Part shown: one piece after another, positions 18,033 through 26,392 of the stretch | How positions within the stretch are numbered: the stretch's first letter is position 1 | How the letters are laid out: every line of letters starts with the position of its first letter | Source: Halobacillus halophilus | Lineage (GTDB): Bacteria > Bacillota > Bacilli > Bacillales > Halobacillaceae | Direction: 5' to 3' | Assembly: GCF_020171985.1 (NCBI RefSeq) | Contig: NZ_JAIVAL010000005.1 | Location: 1 to 64,000 of the forward strand | Length of the DNA: 64,000 nt | Notes under the pieces: model-generated | Told to the model about the DNA's origin: nothing | Seen by the model: only the letters and a program-made list of their open reading frames with translations | The model's database searches: none | Position numbers and translations under genes: made by a program

Positions 18033-19768
18033 TCATCTCCGCTCCAAGTAGTAATAGATTCCTCAATGCTCTGCCACTTAGCTTTATGAAAGGTAACGTG
18101 ATCTTCACGATTCGTAATGACTTCAACCACGAAAAGACCATCGTAACCATAGCTTTCCGCTAATGCTTTCTTATAATCCTCCCAACTCTCTGCCCTTCTG
18201 TGAATGCCCCCGTACATTTCCACTATTTTTGAAAAATCCAAATCCAGCGGTGTACCGAACAACTCTTCAAAGTGGTCAGGATGCTTCACTTGTGGGAGAT
18301 AAGAGAAAATGCCTCCCCCATTATTGTTAATCACTACAATAGTAAGCGGAAGCCTCTTTTGCTTGGCAATTAACATACCATTAAAATCATGATAAAAAGA
18401 CAAATCACCAAGTAACAAAGTCGTCCTGCGCCCTGAAATAGAGGAGCCCAGGGCAGCAGAAAGAACTCCATCAATCCCATTAGCACCTCGGTTCGCGAGT
18501 ACCTTAACGGATTTAGGAGTAGACATAAAGAAACTGTCCACATCCCTTATCGGCATGCTGTTTCCAACGAATAAATTAGAATGATCAGGAAGAAATTCTG
18601 ACAAATATACAACAGCATGACCTTCATTCATTTGGTCTTCAGGCTCACTCAACATTTGATTCTTAGCGGTGCTGTTTAACTTATGCCATAGTTCCAGCCA
18701 ATCTGTTTCATAACTTCCTTCTAGAAAGTAGCCGGACAATCTACTGCAAAAGAATGCAGGGTCGCTCCATATAAATTGGGCACTGATCCCCGCAGGCTCG
18801 CGGTAACTTTTGTACGCATCCACTATAAAATGATCCACTTGCCGTTCAATTTTTTTTACCCATTTTAAATAAGCTTTCGACACAGGCATTGCACCAAAGC
18901 GAAGAATATAATCTGGTTCAATTAATTCTTGAATGTGTTCAGACTTTAATAGAGCATCATAATTCTCTATGATGTTTCTCTTATCATGGGCCCCCGCTCT
19001 TAATTGAGATAGCGGGTCTGCCAGTATAGGAACACCAAGTCTGGCAGCGAGCGTTGTTACAAAGGGAGCAAGTTTTTCTTCTGTCTGCGGACCTACCACG
19101 ATCACTCCCCGCTCATAACCCTTCAACCTTTGAAACAATTCCTCAAGCACTTCTTCCTGAAGGGAGGGGTTTCCAGATAAAGCACGAGGAATAGGCTTGA
19201 CTCCCTCTCTCCAAAGCCCTTGCAAATTAAAATCAGGTATCAGTGGCTCACGGAATGGAAGGTTCAAATGAACAGGTCCAGGATGATTCCCTACAGCTTC
19301 TTCTACTGCTCTTGCAGCCTGACGCCTGCCGTACATATGAAGTCCTTCTTCGGGAACGGCAAGGTCATGATACCACCTGACATAGTCTCCAAACAAATCT
19401 GTTTGATCAATAGCCTGAGGGGCACCTGTATCCCTGAGTTCATGTGGACGATCCGCTGTAAGCACCAGCAAAGGAACACGGCTGTAATGAGCTTCTACAA
19501 TAGCAGGGTAGTAATTTGCCGCTGCGGTGCCTGATGTACATACAAGAGCTACTGGTTTATGTTGTTCTTTAGCAATTCCTAACGCAAAAAAAGCCGCAGA
19601 GCGTTCATCAAGATGAACCCAATGGTTCATCTCGGAATGCTCTGCAAAGGTCATTGCTAAAGGTGTTGACCTTGATCCTGGCGAAATAACCACATGCTCT
19701 ACCCCCGAAAAGACGAGCTGGTCAACAAAGTGTGTTACATATCTGGTTAAGGATTCAACGTGTTCCAT
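18026..19768 (-). CDS. menD: SEPHCHC synthase (2-succinyl-5-enolpyruvyl-6-hydroxy-3-cyclohexene-1-carboxylate synthase)
   Basis: A 580-residue thiamine-diphosphate enzyme joining isochorismate and 2-oxoglutarate. The N-terminal PYR domain has VVISPGSRSTPLA and HLDERSAAFFALG (ThDP-activating Glu), and the C-terminal domain has LLLGDLSFYHD with INNNGGGIF as the ThDP/Mg motif. Start 19768 is chosen over a codon two positions earlier because AGGAGG is 6 nt upstream of it and the ATG overlaps the menF stop as TAATG. Confidence 0.95.
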   Translation of the reverse strand: MEHVESLTRYVTHFVDQLVFSGVEHVVISPGSRSTPLAMTFAEHSEMNHWVHLDERSAAFFALGIAKEQHKPVALVCTSGTAAANYYPAIVEAHYSRVPLLVLTADRPHELRDTGAPQAIDQTDLFGDYVRWYHDLAVPEEGLHMYGRRQAARAVEEAVGNHPGPVHLNLPFREPLIPDFNLQGLWREGVKPIPRALSGNPSLQEEVLEELFQRLKGYERGVIVVGPQTEEKLAPFVTTLAARLGVPILADPLSQLRAGAHDKRNIIENYDALLKSEHIQELIEPDYILRFGAMPVSKAYLKWVKKIERQVDHFIVDAYKSYREPAGISAQFIWSDPAFFCSRLSGYFLEGSYETDWLELWHKLNSTAKNQMLSEPEDQMNEGHAVVYLSEFLPDHSNLFVGNSMPIRDVDSFFMSTPKSVKVLANRGANGIDGVLSAALGSSISGRRTTLLLGDLSFYHDFNGMLIAKQKRLPLTIVVINNNGGGIFSYLPQVKHPDHFEELFGTPLDLDFSKIVEMYGGIHRRAESWEDYKKALAESYGYDGLFVVEVITNREDHVTFHKAKWQSIEESITTWSGDEC

Positions 19769-21159
19769 TAACATCCTCCTAAAACTGAGAGCATCGGTTT
19801 TAATTTAACGTGTGTTTCTTCATACTCAGCATCCGGGTCTGAGTCCTCTACAACACCGCACCCTGCGAATAGGGAGGCTTTATCGGATTTTATCAATGCA
19901 GAACGGATAGCTACAGCAAATTCCCCATTATTATGCATATCAAACCACCCGATAGGTCCTGCATACCACCCTCTGTTTAACTTTTCATTGGTCCTTATAT
20001 AGTCAACCGATTTTTTCTGTGGCATGCCTCCAAGAGCCGGTGTTGGATGAAGCTTTTCAATAACATCAAGCAGCGTGTATCCCTTCTCCAATACTGCCGT
20101 TACCGGAGTATAAAGATGCTGAAGATTTTTTAAAGGATATAGTACAGGAGCTTCCGGAATTTGAACATTATAACAGCATGCTTCCACTGCCTGACGGATC
20201 ATTTCTACAACAAATTGATGCTCCTGCCGGTTTTTCGGGTCATATAACAAATCCTCACCCAGCTGTACATCTTCTTCTTTCGTTTTTCCACGGCGGATGG
20301 TTCCTGCTAAACAAGTAGAAACAAGCTGCTGCTTATCAAGTTTTGCAAGGCGTTCTGGTGTAGCTCCTACAAAGTATTCTCCTTCGCTTTCAAAAGCAAA
20401 AATATAACTATTAGGCTGTGTTTCCGCCAACGCTTTAATAACAGCTGCAAGCTGCACAGGGTCATCAAACGTAATACGTAATTCTCTGGCAAGAACCACT
20501 TTATCTAATAAGCCTTTTTTGATATCTTCTGTTGCCTGTTCAATCGATTTCTTCCAACCGGATGGATCAATTTCTTCTGAGTCTGTTCTTACCGGCAACT
20601 CAAACGTCTGATGCCCAGCTTTCAGTAAAGTTTCACGATGTGTAGATAATTGCGTGATTATCTGCTGCTTGTGGTCTTCTGGAAATATCAGAACATTTGT
20701 TGTCAAATAAGATTCAGAACCCTTATTGGTCAATAGAAAAGCCGGTATGGTCATCTGGCTATCAGGGAAAGCTTCCCATGGAACTTGTTCATTTTGATTG
20801 GAATCAAAACTAAATCCTCCAAGCGCAACGATCCCTGTCCCCTTTTCATTGAATTCATCATATGTCGATGCACTTTGATGGATGTTGTCCCACATGACCT
20901 GTATTTCTTTAAAGCGATTTTCGTTTTCCGCATACATTTTATAGGCTGATCCGACAGCCACCATTGTAAAATCTTCCTCAGCGCTTCGCCAAAACAAGCA
21001 ATGATTGTTTATGGAAGTTCCAGCATCCAGAAATTGAAATGGATCGGATGGTTCTATTTGATCCACCACACTAATCAATTGTGGTTCATTTCTTTCTTGC
21101 GCCTGATTTATGGCATTTTCAATTATTTCATCTATTTGAGGTGCTTGTGTATGAAGCAT
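19768..21159 (-). CDS. menF: Isochorismate synthase
   Basis: A 463-residue chorismate-utilising enzyme, first step of menaquinone synthesis. The catalytic core has LARELRITF, FVGATPERL, STCLAGTIRRG, TPALGGMPQ and the Mg-binding VVEDSDPDAEYEET near the C-terminus. Start 21159 is chosen because GGGAGGAATTTTG precedes it. Its stop overlaps the menD start. A -10/-35 pair is not obvious, but the promoter must lie in the 230-nt gap shared with divergent menA. Confidence 0.93.
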   Translation of the reverse strand: MLHTQAPQIDEIIENAINQAQERNEPQLISVVDQIEPSDPFQFLDAGTSINNHCLFWRSAEEDFTMVAVGSAYKMYAENENRFKEIQVMWDNIHQSASTYDEFNEKGTGIVALGGFSFDSNQNEQVPWEAFPDSQMTIPAFLLTNKGSESYLTTNVLIFPEDHKQQIITQLSTHRETLLKAGHQTFELPVRTDSEEIDPSGWKKSIEQATEDIKKGLLDKVVLARELRITFDDPVQLAAVIKALAETQPNSYIFAFESEGEYFVGATPERLAKLDKQQLVSTCLAGTIRRGKTKEEDVQLGEDLLYDPKNRQEHQFVVEMIRQAVEACCYNVQIPEAPVLYPLKNLQHLYTPVTAVLEKGYTLLDVIEKLHPTPALGGMPQKKSVDYIRTNEKLNRGWYAGPIGWFDMHNNGEFAVAIRSALIKSDKASLFAGCGVVEDSDPDAEYEETHVKLKPMLSVLGGC

Positions 21160-21317
21160 CAAAATTCCTCCCATTCCTCAGGGGACATCGTTATACATTT
21201 ATAACAATTCAAAAACCGTTTATTTAGATTCAGTAAAGTTTCATCTACATCTATTTTATTCTCTTTTTTCCCTTGACTCAAGAATTGTCCACCCAATCTT
21301 ACAGTTTAATACATGTA

Positions 21318-21346
21318 TTGACACTCAAGAAGTGTTTCTCTAAACT
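21318..21346 (+). promoter_or_regulatory. SigA promoter of menA
   Basis: TTGACA (21318-21323), 17-nt spacer, TAAACT (21341-21346); start site expected near 21353, about 40 nt before the menA ATG. Confidence 0.8.
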
Positions 21347-21393
21347 TAATTTGTTATCATATGAGTAGTTAAAGTACAAGGGAGAGGACATCT

Positions 21394-22338
21394 ATGAGCT
21401 CTGTTCCAAATCAAAACATGAAAGCTTCCTTGAATGAACGTGAAGGTTTCCAGGTATGGTGGAGGCTGCTAAGACCTCATACTCTGACGGCTGCCTTTGT
21501 TCCTGTATTTGTAGGAACAATGCTTGCTGCAATGGAACAGCCGATCAATTTGGGGTTATTTGCCGCAATGTTATTAGCTTCTATCCTCATTCAAGCTGCA
21601 ACAAACATGTTTAATGAATATTACGACTATGTAAGAGGACTGGACAATGAGAATTCCGTTGGTATTGGCGGGACAATTGTAAGAGACGGCATCAGCCCGA
21701 GTGTGGTACGTTCCCTTGCTATTGGCTTTTTTGTTATGGCTGGATTGTTAGGGATATATATTTGTATCGCATCAAGCTGGTGGATCGCTGTTATCGGTCT
21801 TGTTTCCATGCTATTTGGATACCTGTATACAGGCGGGCCTTACCCAATTGCCTATACACCATTCGGAGAATTGACAGCAGGTTTTTTTATGGGAACGATT
21901 ATTGTAGGGATTAGTTATTATATCCAGCGATTGACGATTTCATGGGAGGTTGTTCTTGTTTCCATTCCCGTCGCTATATTTGTTGGAACCATTCTGCTTG
22001 CTAACAATATTCGAGACAGAGTGGGCGATGCCGAAAACGGCAGAAGAACATTAGCTATACTATTTGGTCATAAAGGATCAATTCGCTTTTTAACTGTCCT
22101 TTTTCTAATTGCCTACGGACTGACGATCGCATTAATTATCTTTAGCATTTTGCCCTATTGGTCATTTATTACCCTATTCAGTGTAGGGAAAGGTTACCAG
22201 GCTATTCAAGGGTTTAAAGGAAAATCTCAACCTCTTGAGATGATGCCGGCAATGGTAGCCACTGCCAAAACCAACACGAGGTATGGAGTCCTATTGGGCA
22301 TTTCTATGCTATTGCAGATTTCGATCCCTCTGGGATAA
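21394..22338 (+). CDS. menA: 1,4-Dihydroxy-2-naphthoate polyprenyltransferase
   Basis: A 314-residue UbiA-family membrane enzyme that prenylates and decarboxylates DHNA to demethylmenaquinone. The first Asp motif is NEYYDYVRGLDN (about residues 73-84) and the second is DRVGDAENGRRTLA (about 208-221); seven to nine hydrophobic segments lie around them. GGGAGAGGA precedes ATG. It is divergent from the men operon, so a complete classical pathway except the UbiE/MenG methyltransferase is in one place. A terminator follows. Confidence 0.95.
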   Translation: MSSVPNQNMKASLNEREGFQVWWRLLRPHTLTAAFVPVFVGTMLAAMEQPINLGLFAAMLLASILIQAATNMFNEYYDYVRGLDNENSVGIGGTIVRDGISPSVVRSLAIGFFVMAGLLGIYICIASSWWIAVIGLVSMLFGYLYTGGPYPIAYTPFGELTAGFFMGTIIVGISYYIQRLTISWEVVLVSIPVAIFVGTILLANNIRDRVGDAENGRRTLAILFGHKGSIRFLTVLFLIAYGLTIALIIFSILPYWSFITLFSVGKGYQAIQGFKGKSQPLEMMPAMVATAKTNTRYGVLLGISMLLQISIPLG

Positions 22339-22340
22339 CT

Positions 22341-22369
22341 AAAAGGATGGCTTCAAGCCATCCTTTTTC
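22341..22369 (+). terminator. Terminator of menA
   Basis: AAAAGGATGGCTT / AAGCCATCCTTTTT hairpin with a T run. Confidence 0.88.
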
Positions 22370-22423
22370 TATAGGTTTGACTCCTGATGCAAAGGGAAAT
22401 ATGAGGTAAAGGATGGATATCTA

Positions 22424-22819
22424 ATGGAAAAATTAATAAAAAATACTCTAATGGAAACCTTAGGTATGGAAATTGAAAATGCGCAAGCTCATTATGTTCA
22501 GATCCGCATGCCTGTGGATCATCGTACTCATCAGCCTATGGGCTTCCTACACGGTGGTGCAAGCGTAGCCTTAGCTGAAAGTGCTGCCAGTATAGGCGCA
22601 TACTTAAATGTGGATGAAGAGAAGCAGCAGATATTTGGTATCGAAATTAATGCCAATCACATTAAGAGTATTCGCAAGGGGCACGTCACCGGTAAAGCAA
22701 CGCCCATTCATATCGGGCGCAATACCATGGTCTGGGAAGTCAAAATCCTGAATGAAGAACAAGAAACGATTTCAATATCCAGGTGTACCATAGGGGTAGT
22801 ACCTGTAAAAAATAATTGA
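22424..22819 (+). CDS. yuxO: Hotdog thioesterase, probable DHNA-CoA thioesterase (YuxO type)
   Basis: A 131-residue PaaI-type hotdog protein. The signature HGGASVALAESAAS (about residues 43-56) holds the catalytic Glu, and NANHIKSIRKGHVTG is the usual CoA-binding strand pair. It resembles B. subtilis YuxO. Hydrolysis of DHNA-CoA is the only men step without a dedicated gene in the cluster, so its place after menA supports that role (inference from context). A following yteA is close enough to be co-transcribed. Confidence 0.82.
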   Translation: MEKLIKNTLMETLGMEIENAQAHYVQIRMPVDHRTHQPMGFLHGGASVALAESAASIGAYLNVDEEKQQIFGIEINANHIKSIRKGHVTGKATPIHIGRNTMVWEVKILNEEQETISISRCTIGVVPVKNN

Positions 22820-22836
22820 AAAGGGGCCGATTTCAC

Positions 22837-23205
22837 ATGTTAACAGAGAAACAAAAAGAATCCTTTAAAAAACAGCTTTTAGAAATGAAAAAAGAAGCAG
22901 AAGAAGAGCTCGAGGAATACAAAGATGATCGATTGAAAAACGACTATGAAAATGATGACACGGGAGAGATTTCAAGCGTAGCCGATCACCCGGGAAACTT
23001 AGGAACTGATCAGTTCGAACGGGAAAAAGAGCAGACTTTTTATGAAAAATCACGTGAGAAATTAATGGAAGTCAATGATGCTTTACAGCGAATGGAAGAA
23101 GACCGTTATGGATTGAGTGAGAAATCAGGTGAACCTATCCCTGTAGAACGTTTAGAAGCTATGCCGACAGCCCGGTATCGAGTGGATGAAATAGAAGATG
23201 AATAA
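22837..23205 (+). CDS. yteA: YteA-like TraR/DksA family protein lacking the zinc-finger cysteines
   Basis: A 122-residue protein: a coiled-coil-forming, charge-rich N-terminal helix (residues 1-40) and a C-terminal segment RYGLSEKSGEPIPVERLEAMPTAR that aligns with the C4 finger tail of DksA/TraR proteins. There is not a single cysteine in it, so zinc cannot be bound in the usual way. Start 22837 is chosen because AAGGGG lies 10 nt upstream; the longer frame begins with TTG on top of the yuxO stop. Its role in Bacillus is uncertain. Residence beside men genes is conserved. Confidence 0.82.
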   Translation: MLTEKQKESFKKQLLEMKKEAEEELEEYKDDRLKNDYENDDTGEISSVADHPGNLGTDQFEREKEQTFYEKSREKLMEVNDALQRMEEDRYGLSEKSGEPIPVERLEAMPTARYRVDEIEDE

Positions 23206-23213
23206 TATTAAAT

Positions 23214-23254
23214 AATAAAAAGCTGTCCAACTAATTGGACAGCTTTTTATTATT
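23214..23254. terminator. Bidirectional terminator between yteA and ribU
   Basis: AATAATAAAAAGCTGTCC / GGACAGCTTTTTATTATT stem with T runs on both strands; it abuts the ribU stop codon. Confidence 0.88.
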
Positions 23255-23853
23255 CAGGCAGCTTTGGAAGATCTAACACTCTTCTGCTCAATCCAAGGCT
23301 TTAGCTTAATAAATAATGGAACAAATAGTGCTCCAATAATGATTCCTTTTAGTGCATTAAATGGAAGAATTCCAGCTAAAATGGTAATCCATTTAACATT
23401 AGCACTCATAGTTTCCCACCCCATAAACCAGCTGTATGCCGGTAGGATGAGAAAGTAGTTAAGGACACTCATTCCCGCCGCCATAATAATAGAACTGGCT
23501 ATTATGCCAGATACTAATGATTTTGTAGATTTGAACTTATGATAGATCATGGCTGCCGGGACCACAAACAGGACACCTGCTGCAAAATTTGCTACTACTC
23601 CTACTGGATCAGCAGCCCCTGTGTAGATGAGATAAAGTGTATTCTTTAATCCTTCTACGATGACTCCCGCTAATGGAGTAAAAAGAATAGCCGCAATCAG
23701 TGCAGGTATCTCACTGAAGTCAACTTTTAAATATTGAGGAAGTATAGGGAGAGGAAAATTAAGCAGCATTAAAACCATAGAAATACTTCCCATTAGAGCT
23801 AATATAATTAATTTAAGCAAATTTGACGATTGACCTGTATAAGGGTTCATCAT
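23254..23853 (-). CDS. ribU: Riboflavin ECF transporter substrate-binding subunit RibU
   Basis: A 199-residue S-component with five to six hydrophobic segments; the first helix and the loop LPQYLKVDFSEIPALIAA match the conserved RibU/YpaA pattern. It captures riboflavin and works with the shared EcfT-EcfA module (not in this window). The start ATG follows AAGGAGGAG. An FMN riboswitch lies in its leader, confirming the substrate. It is monocistronic. Confidence 0.93.
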   Translation of the reverse strand: MMNPYTGQSSNLLKLIILALMGSISMVLMLLNFPLPILPQYLKVDFSEIPALIAAILFTPLAGVIVEGLKNTLYLIYTGAADPVGVVANFAAGVLFVVPAAMIYHKFKSTKSLVSGIIASSIIMAAGMSVLNYFLILPAYSWFMGWETMSANVKWITILAGILPFNALKGIIIGALFVPLFIKLKPWIEQKSVRSSKAA

Positions 23854-23927
23854 CGATCTCCTCCTTCATCTTTTTCATCGATTCACATCCCAGATGAAGG
23901 TGAACGCATTCCTATTTCCATAATAAA

Positions 23928-23960
23928 AACCCTAAAGCATACATAAAGGGGCTTTAGGGT
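23928..23960 (-). terminator. FMN-riboswitch terminator upstream of ribU
   Basis: Minus-strand stem CCCTAAAGC / GCTTTAGGG followed by TTTTTA, between the aptamer and ribU; this is the attenuator of the riboswitch. Confidence 0.88.
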
Positions 23961-24021
23961 GGAGTAATTGTCCATAGGAAACACTGGGTAGAAATATATA
24001 CACTTCTACCTGTTCCGTTCG

Positions 24022-24166
24022 CCATCTTCTCCCATCCAGACTGTAACTGTCGGTCCCGGATTTTCACCAGGTCCACCGTTTAGCACGAAGCCAAACGGGT
24101 CACGGACTAAGAGCGCAAATACGCTCATCACCGTCGGTCGGGAATTGCACCCTGCCCCGAAGATGG
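24022..24166 (-). promoter_or_regulatory. FMN riboswitch (RFN element) of ribU
   Basis: On the minus strand CATCTTCGGGGCAGGGTG opens the aptamer, followed by CCCGACCGACGGTGA, GTCCGTGACCC, a variable hairpin (AAACGG) and GTGGACCTGGTGAAA, closing with CAGTCTGGATGGGAGAAGATGG. All core RFN segments are intact. FMN binding should terminate transcription at 23928-23960. Confidence 0.97.
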
Positions 24167-24189
24167 AATCGATATGTAATTGTACTTTT

Positions 24190-24218
24190 ATTTTAAACAA
24201 AGAGTGTAAAAATGGCAA
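24190..24218 (-). promoter_or_regulatory. SigA promoter of ribU
   Basis: TTGCCA (24213-24218), 17-nt spacer, TAAAAT (24190-24195) on the minus strand, about 25 nt before the aptamer. Confidence 0.78.
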
Positions 24219-24365
24219 CTCTAAAGTTATAAACCATTTTTACCTTAGTAAGGGTAAATGAGAACTTTCAATTGAGTTTCGGAACTATTCGTAATAAAAA
24301 AAGTATAAGAATTGCACTTTAATTTAGGCGGTCCAACTTTCATTTACCTTCTGCGATCTCCATAA

Positions 24366-24400
24366 AAAGATCCCGGTTTCTCACAAACCGGGATCTTTTC
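24366..24400 (-). terminator. Terminator of the ATP-grasp / papain-like operon
   Basis: AAAAGATCCCGGTTTGT / ACCGGGATCTTTTT 11-bp stem with a T run on the minus strand, just after the 656-residue gene. Confidence 0.9.
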
Positions 24401-24406
24401 ACTTTT

Positions 24407-26377
24407 CTATAATTGTACCCACGTATGCTGTTCGCCCCAGCTCTCTTTTGCTAACTTCTCTACCTGTTGGACAATTTCATCTTCCACAGCATAAGCGTCT
24501 CCCTGTTCATATTGGTTATAATGGAATGCATATAGCCGGGAGACAAATTGATGGAATGGAAGTGAGGACTCTCCCGGAATCTCATTACAACCTTCTACAC
24601 TGGGCTCTATACCCTGCCCCCAGTCCTGAGAGCTATCGTTGTTTGGGTTATAGAAATATATCCGGATTTCTCCACTCGGGTCTTTAGCAATTCTTTGAAT
24701 AGAAACGGCGTGGAGCCCTAATAATTTCCCAAATGCATTGGTAATAAATATTCCAACAGGGTTCGGATAGATCAGTTCATAACCTTCATTATAATCTGGA
24801 TGATGGGTGCCATAAAATAAGCGGACAAATCCTGGGTAATCAGCTACGGATCCTGTCATAGGGTCAATCACACCGCAAAAACCTTTTTGTACCCAGTTAC
24901 CATAAAATGCTGGATTAACCCACTTATGAACATCATCACCACGGAATTTAGAACGACGCACCAGTTCTGAATAAATCCGATCTAAATGAGGGACAAGAAT
25001 TAGTGAAACAGGGTCTAATTCATCGTGTAGATCATCAACTAAACCTTCCCTTAAATCTTTGGAGTGAATCGTTTGTCCTTCAAAGGTAAGATCCACATCC
25101 CCGTCCCTAGCCGCTCTTGCAATTAAGTCAAGTAAATGCCCGGGAGCATGAAGGGACCATAGACTTATTCCTCTCGCTGTTTGACAAGTAGGGTTCATTC
25201 CCTGCCCTATACCAAGCGGCTGCCCAAGTACGCTGATTACTCCAGCGATCAGTATACTGTTCGCCGTAATCCCTTCATTTCCATTAATGGAGTTTAACAG
25301 CACTTTTCTGGTTTCTGAATGAAGATCCAATTCAAAAATTCTGCGCATCCCTGGAATAACCGGCGATGAAGATAGAACACCTCGATCCAGCATCTTTGCC
25401 AGACCATATAGCGACTGTCTTAATGGAATATGAATTCCCGCCTTAATTAATTGCTGCACAAACGAAAGGTGTTCTTCTAAATTTGCTTTTCCCTTATTCG
25501 TTAAATCCAGCGCCTCAGCCAGTAACTGAGGATGCTGTTTATTAATGTAACGGACCAGTACCACATGATTAGATGCGACAAGCCCCGTTTCACGCATCGT
25601 TTTAGCAAAAGAATGGGCTTCAGCCTTAAGGGCATCCTCTTTTAAGTTCTTAATTTTATTTCTGTATTTTTTGGTGTCACAGTTTTTGCTTTTTTTCGTT
25701 CTGCCTTTAATAGCGTCTACGTAGGTTTGGATGGATTTTCTATCTGACTCCGCAATATCTTTTTCCAATAACTTTTCGGCATGATTTACCATTTTAACTA
25801 TCCTATTTACCATGATGGGACGCTGTGCAATAAGACCACTGATTTCTTTCACAAGTTCGCCTGAAATAGAAGCTAATGATAACTTTTCTTCTAAGAATTG
25901 AAATAAGCGCTCCATCCGGTCTTTTTCTTTTCCTTCTCCTTCAATTCGCGCCGCTTCTGTTTCTTCTGGAAATAGAATGTCTATGTTTAAAGCCATAACT
26001 TCGTGCAGAAAAGACTGAGCCTGACCTTCTGAAACCCCTTCCCGCTTGTACACCCCTTTGGCTATTGCCACCATTCTTAATTCACTTAGCATTTCTGAAA
26101 TGGTTGTTAAACCACCTGCCTGCAGAGATCCTTTAACAAGATAAGGCTGCAGTTTAGACGGGTCTTCCCAGGGACTGTCCTGGAAAATGCCAGCTTGTTC
26201 ATAGCGTTCCGCAAGTTGGTATAGCGCTGATAAACCTTCCTCATCATCCATCAGCTTAGCCGCTGCCTGTAATACATTACTTTGATACATGGACTTTGCA
26301 AATGAATAAGTAGACTCCATAGTCTCCAGTTCTTGTTTAAAAGCCTCAATTTTAGATGTATCCATTTCTACTGCCAT
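24407..26377 (-). CDS. Large protein with a helical N-terminal half and a papain-like C-terminal Q-C-H-N pattern, unknown function
   Basis: A 656-residue cytosolic protein (no signal peptide or membrane segment) that I cannot assign to a named family. Residues 1-330 are helix-rich and charged, including a Lys-rich stretch at 225-248. The C-terminal part looks like a papain-fold cysteine peptidase or acyltransferase: Gln392 and Cys398 in GQGMNPTCQTARG have the exact six-residue spacing of the papain oxyanion Gln and nucleophile Cys, His556 follows in LGLHAVSI, and Asn577 in YFYNPNN is well placed as the third residue. This reading is inference. The start is 15 nt after the ATP-grasp stop, with AGGAGG overlapping that stop, so the two are coupled. 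A terminator follows. Confidence 0.75.
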   Translation of the reverse strand: MAVEMDTSKIEAFKQELETMESTYSFAKSMYQSNVLQAAAKLMDDEEGLSALYQLAERYEQAGIFQDSPWEDPSKLQPYLVKGSLQAGGLTTISEMLSELRMVAIAKGVYKREGVSEGQAQSFLHEVMALNIDILFPEETEAARIEGEGKEKDRMERLFQFLEEKLSLASISGELVKEISGLIAQRPIMVNRIVKMVNHAEKLLEKDIAESDRKSIQTYVDAIKGRTKKSKNCDTKKYRNKIKNLKEDALKAEAHSFAKTMRETGLVASNHVVLVRYINKQHPQLLAEALDLTNKGKANLEEHLSFVQQLIKAGIHIPLRQSLYGLAKMLDRGVLSSSPVIPGMRRIFELDLHSETRKVLLNSINGNEGITANSILIAGVISVLGQPLGIGQGMNPTCQTARGISLWSLHAPGHLLDLIARAARDGDVDLTFEGQTIHSKDLREGLVDDLHDELDPVSLILVPHLDRIYSELVRRSKFRGDDVHKWVNPAFYGNWVQKGFCGVIDPMTGSVADYPGFVRLFYGTHHPDYNEGYELIYPNPVGIFITNAFGKLLGLHAVSIQRIAKDPSGEIRIYFYNPNNDSSQDWGQGIEPSVEGCNEIPGESSLPFHQFVSRLYAFHYNQYEQGDAYAVEDEIVQQVEKLAKESWGEQHTWVQL

Positions 26378-26392
26378 CGCATGTGCTTCCTC

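Noticed and set aside
19220-19534. 104-codon plus frame antisense to menD
   Set aside because: Shadow of a strongly supported enzyme gene; no ribosome site.
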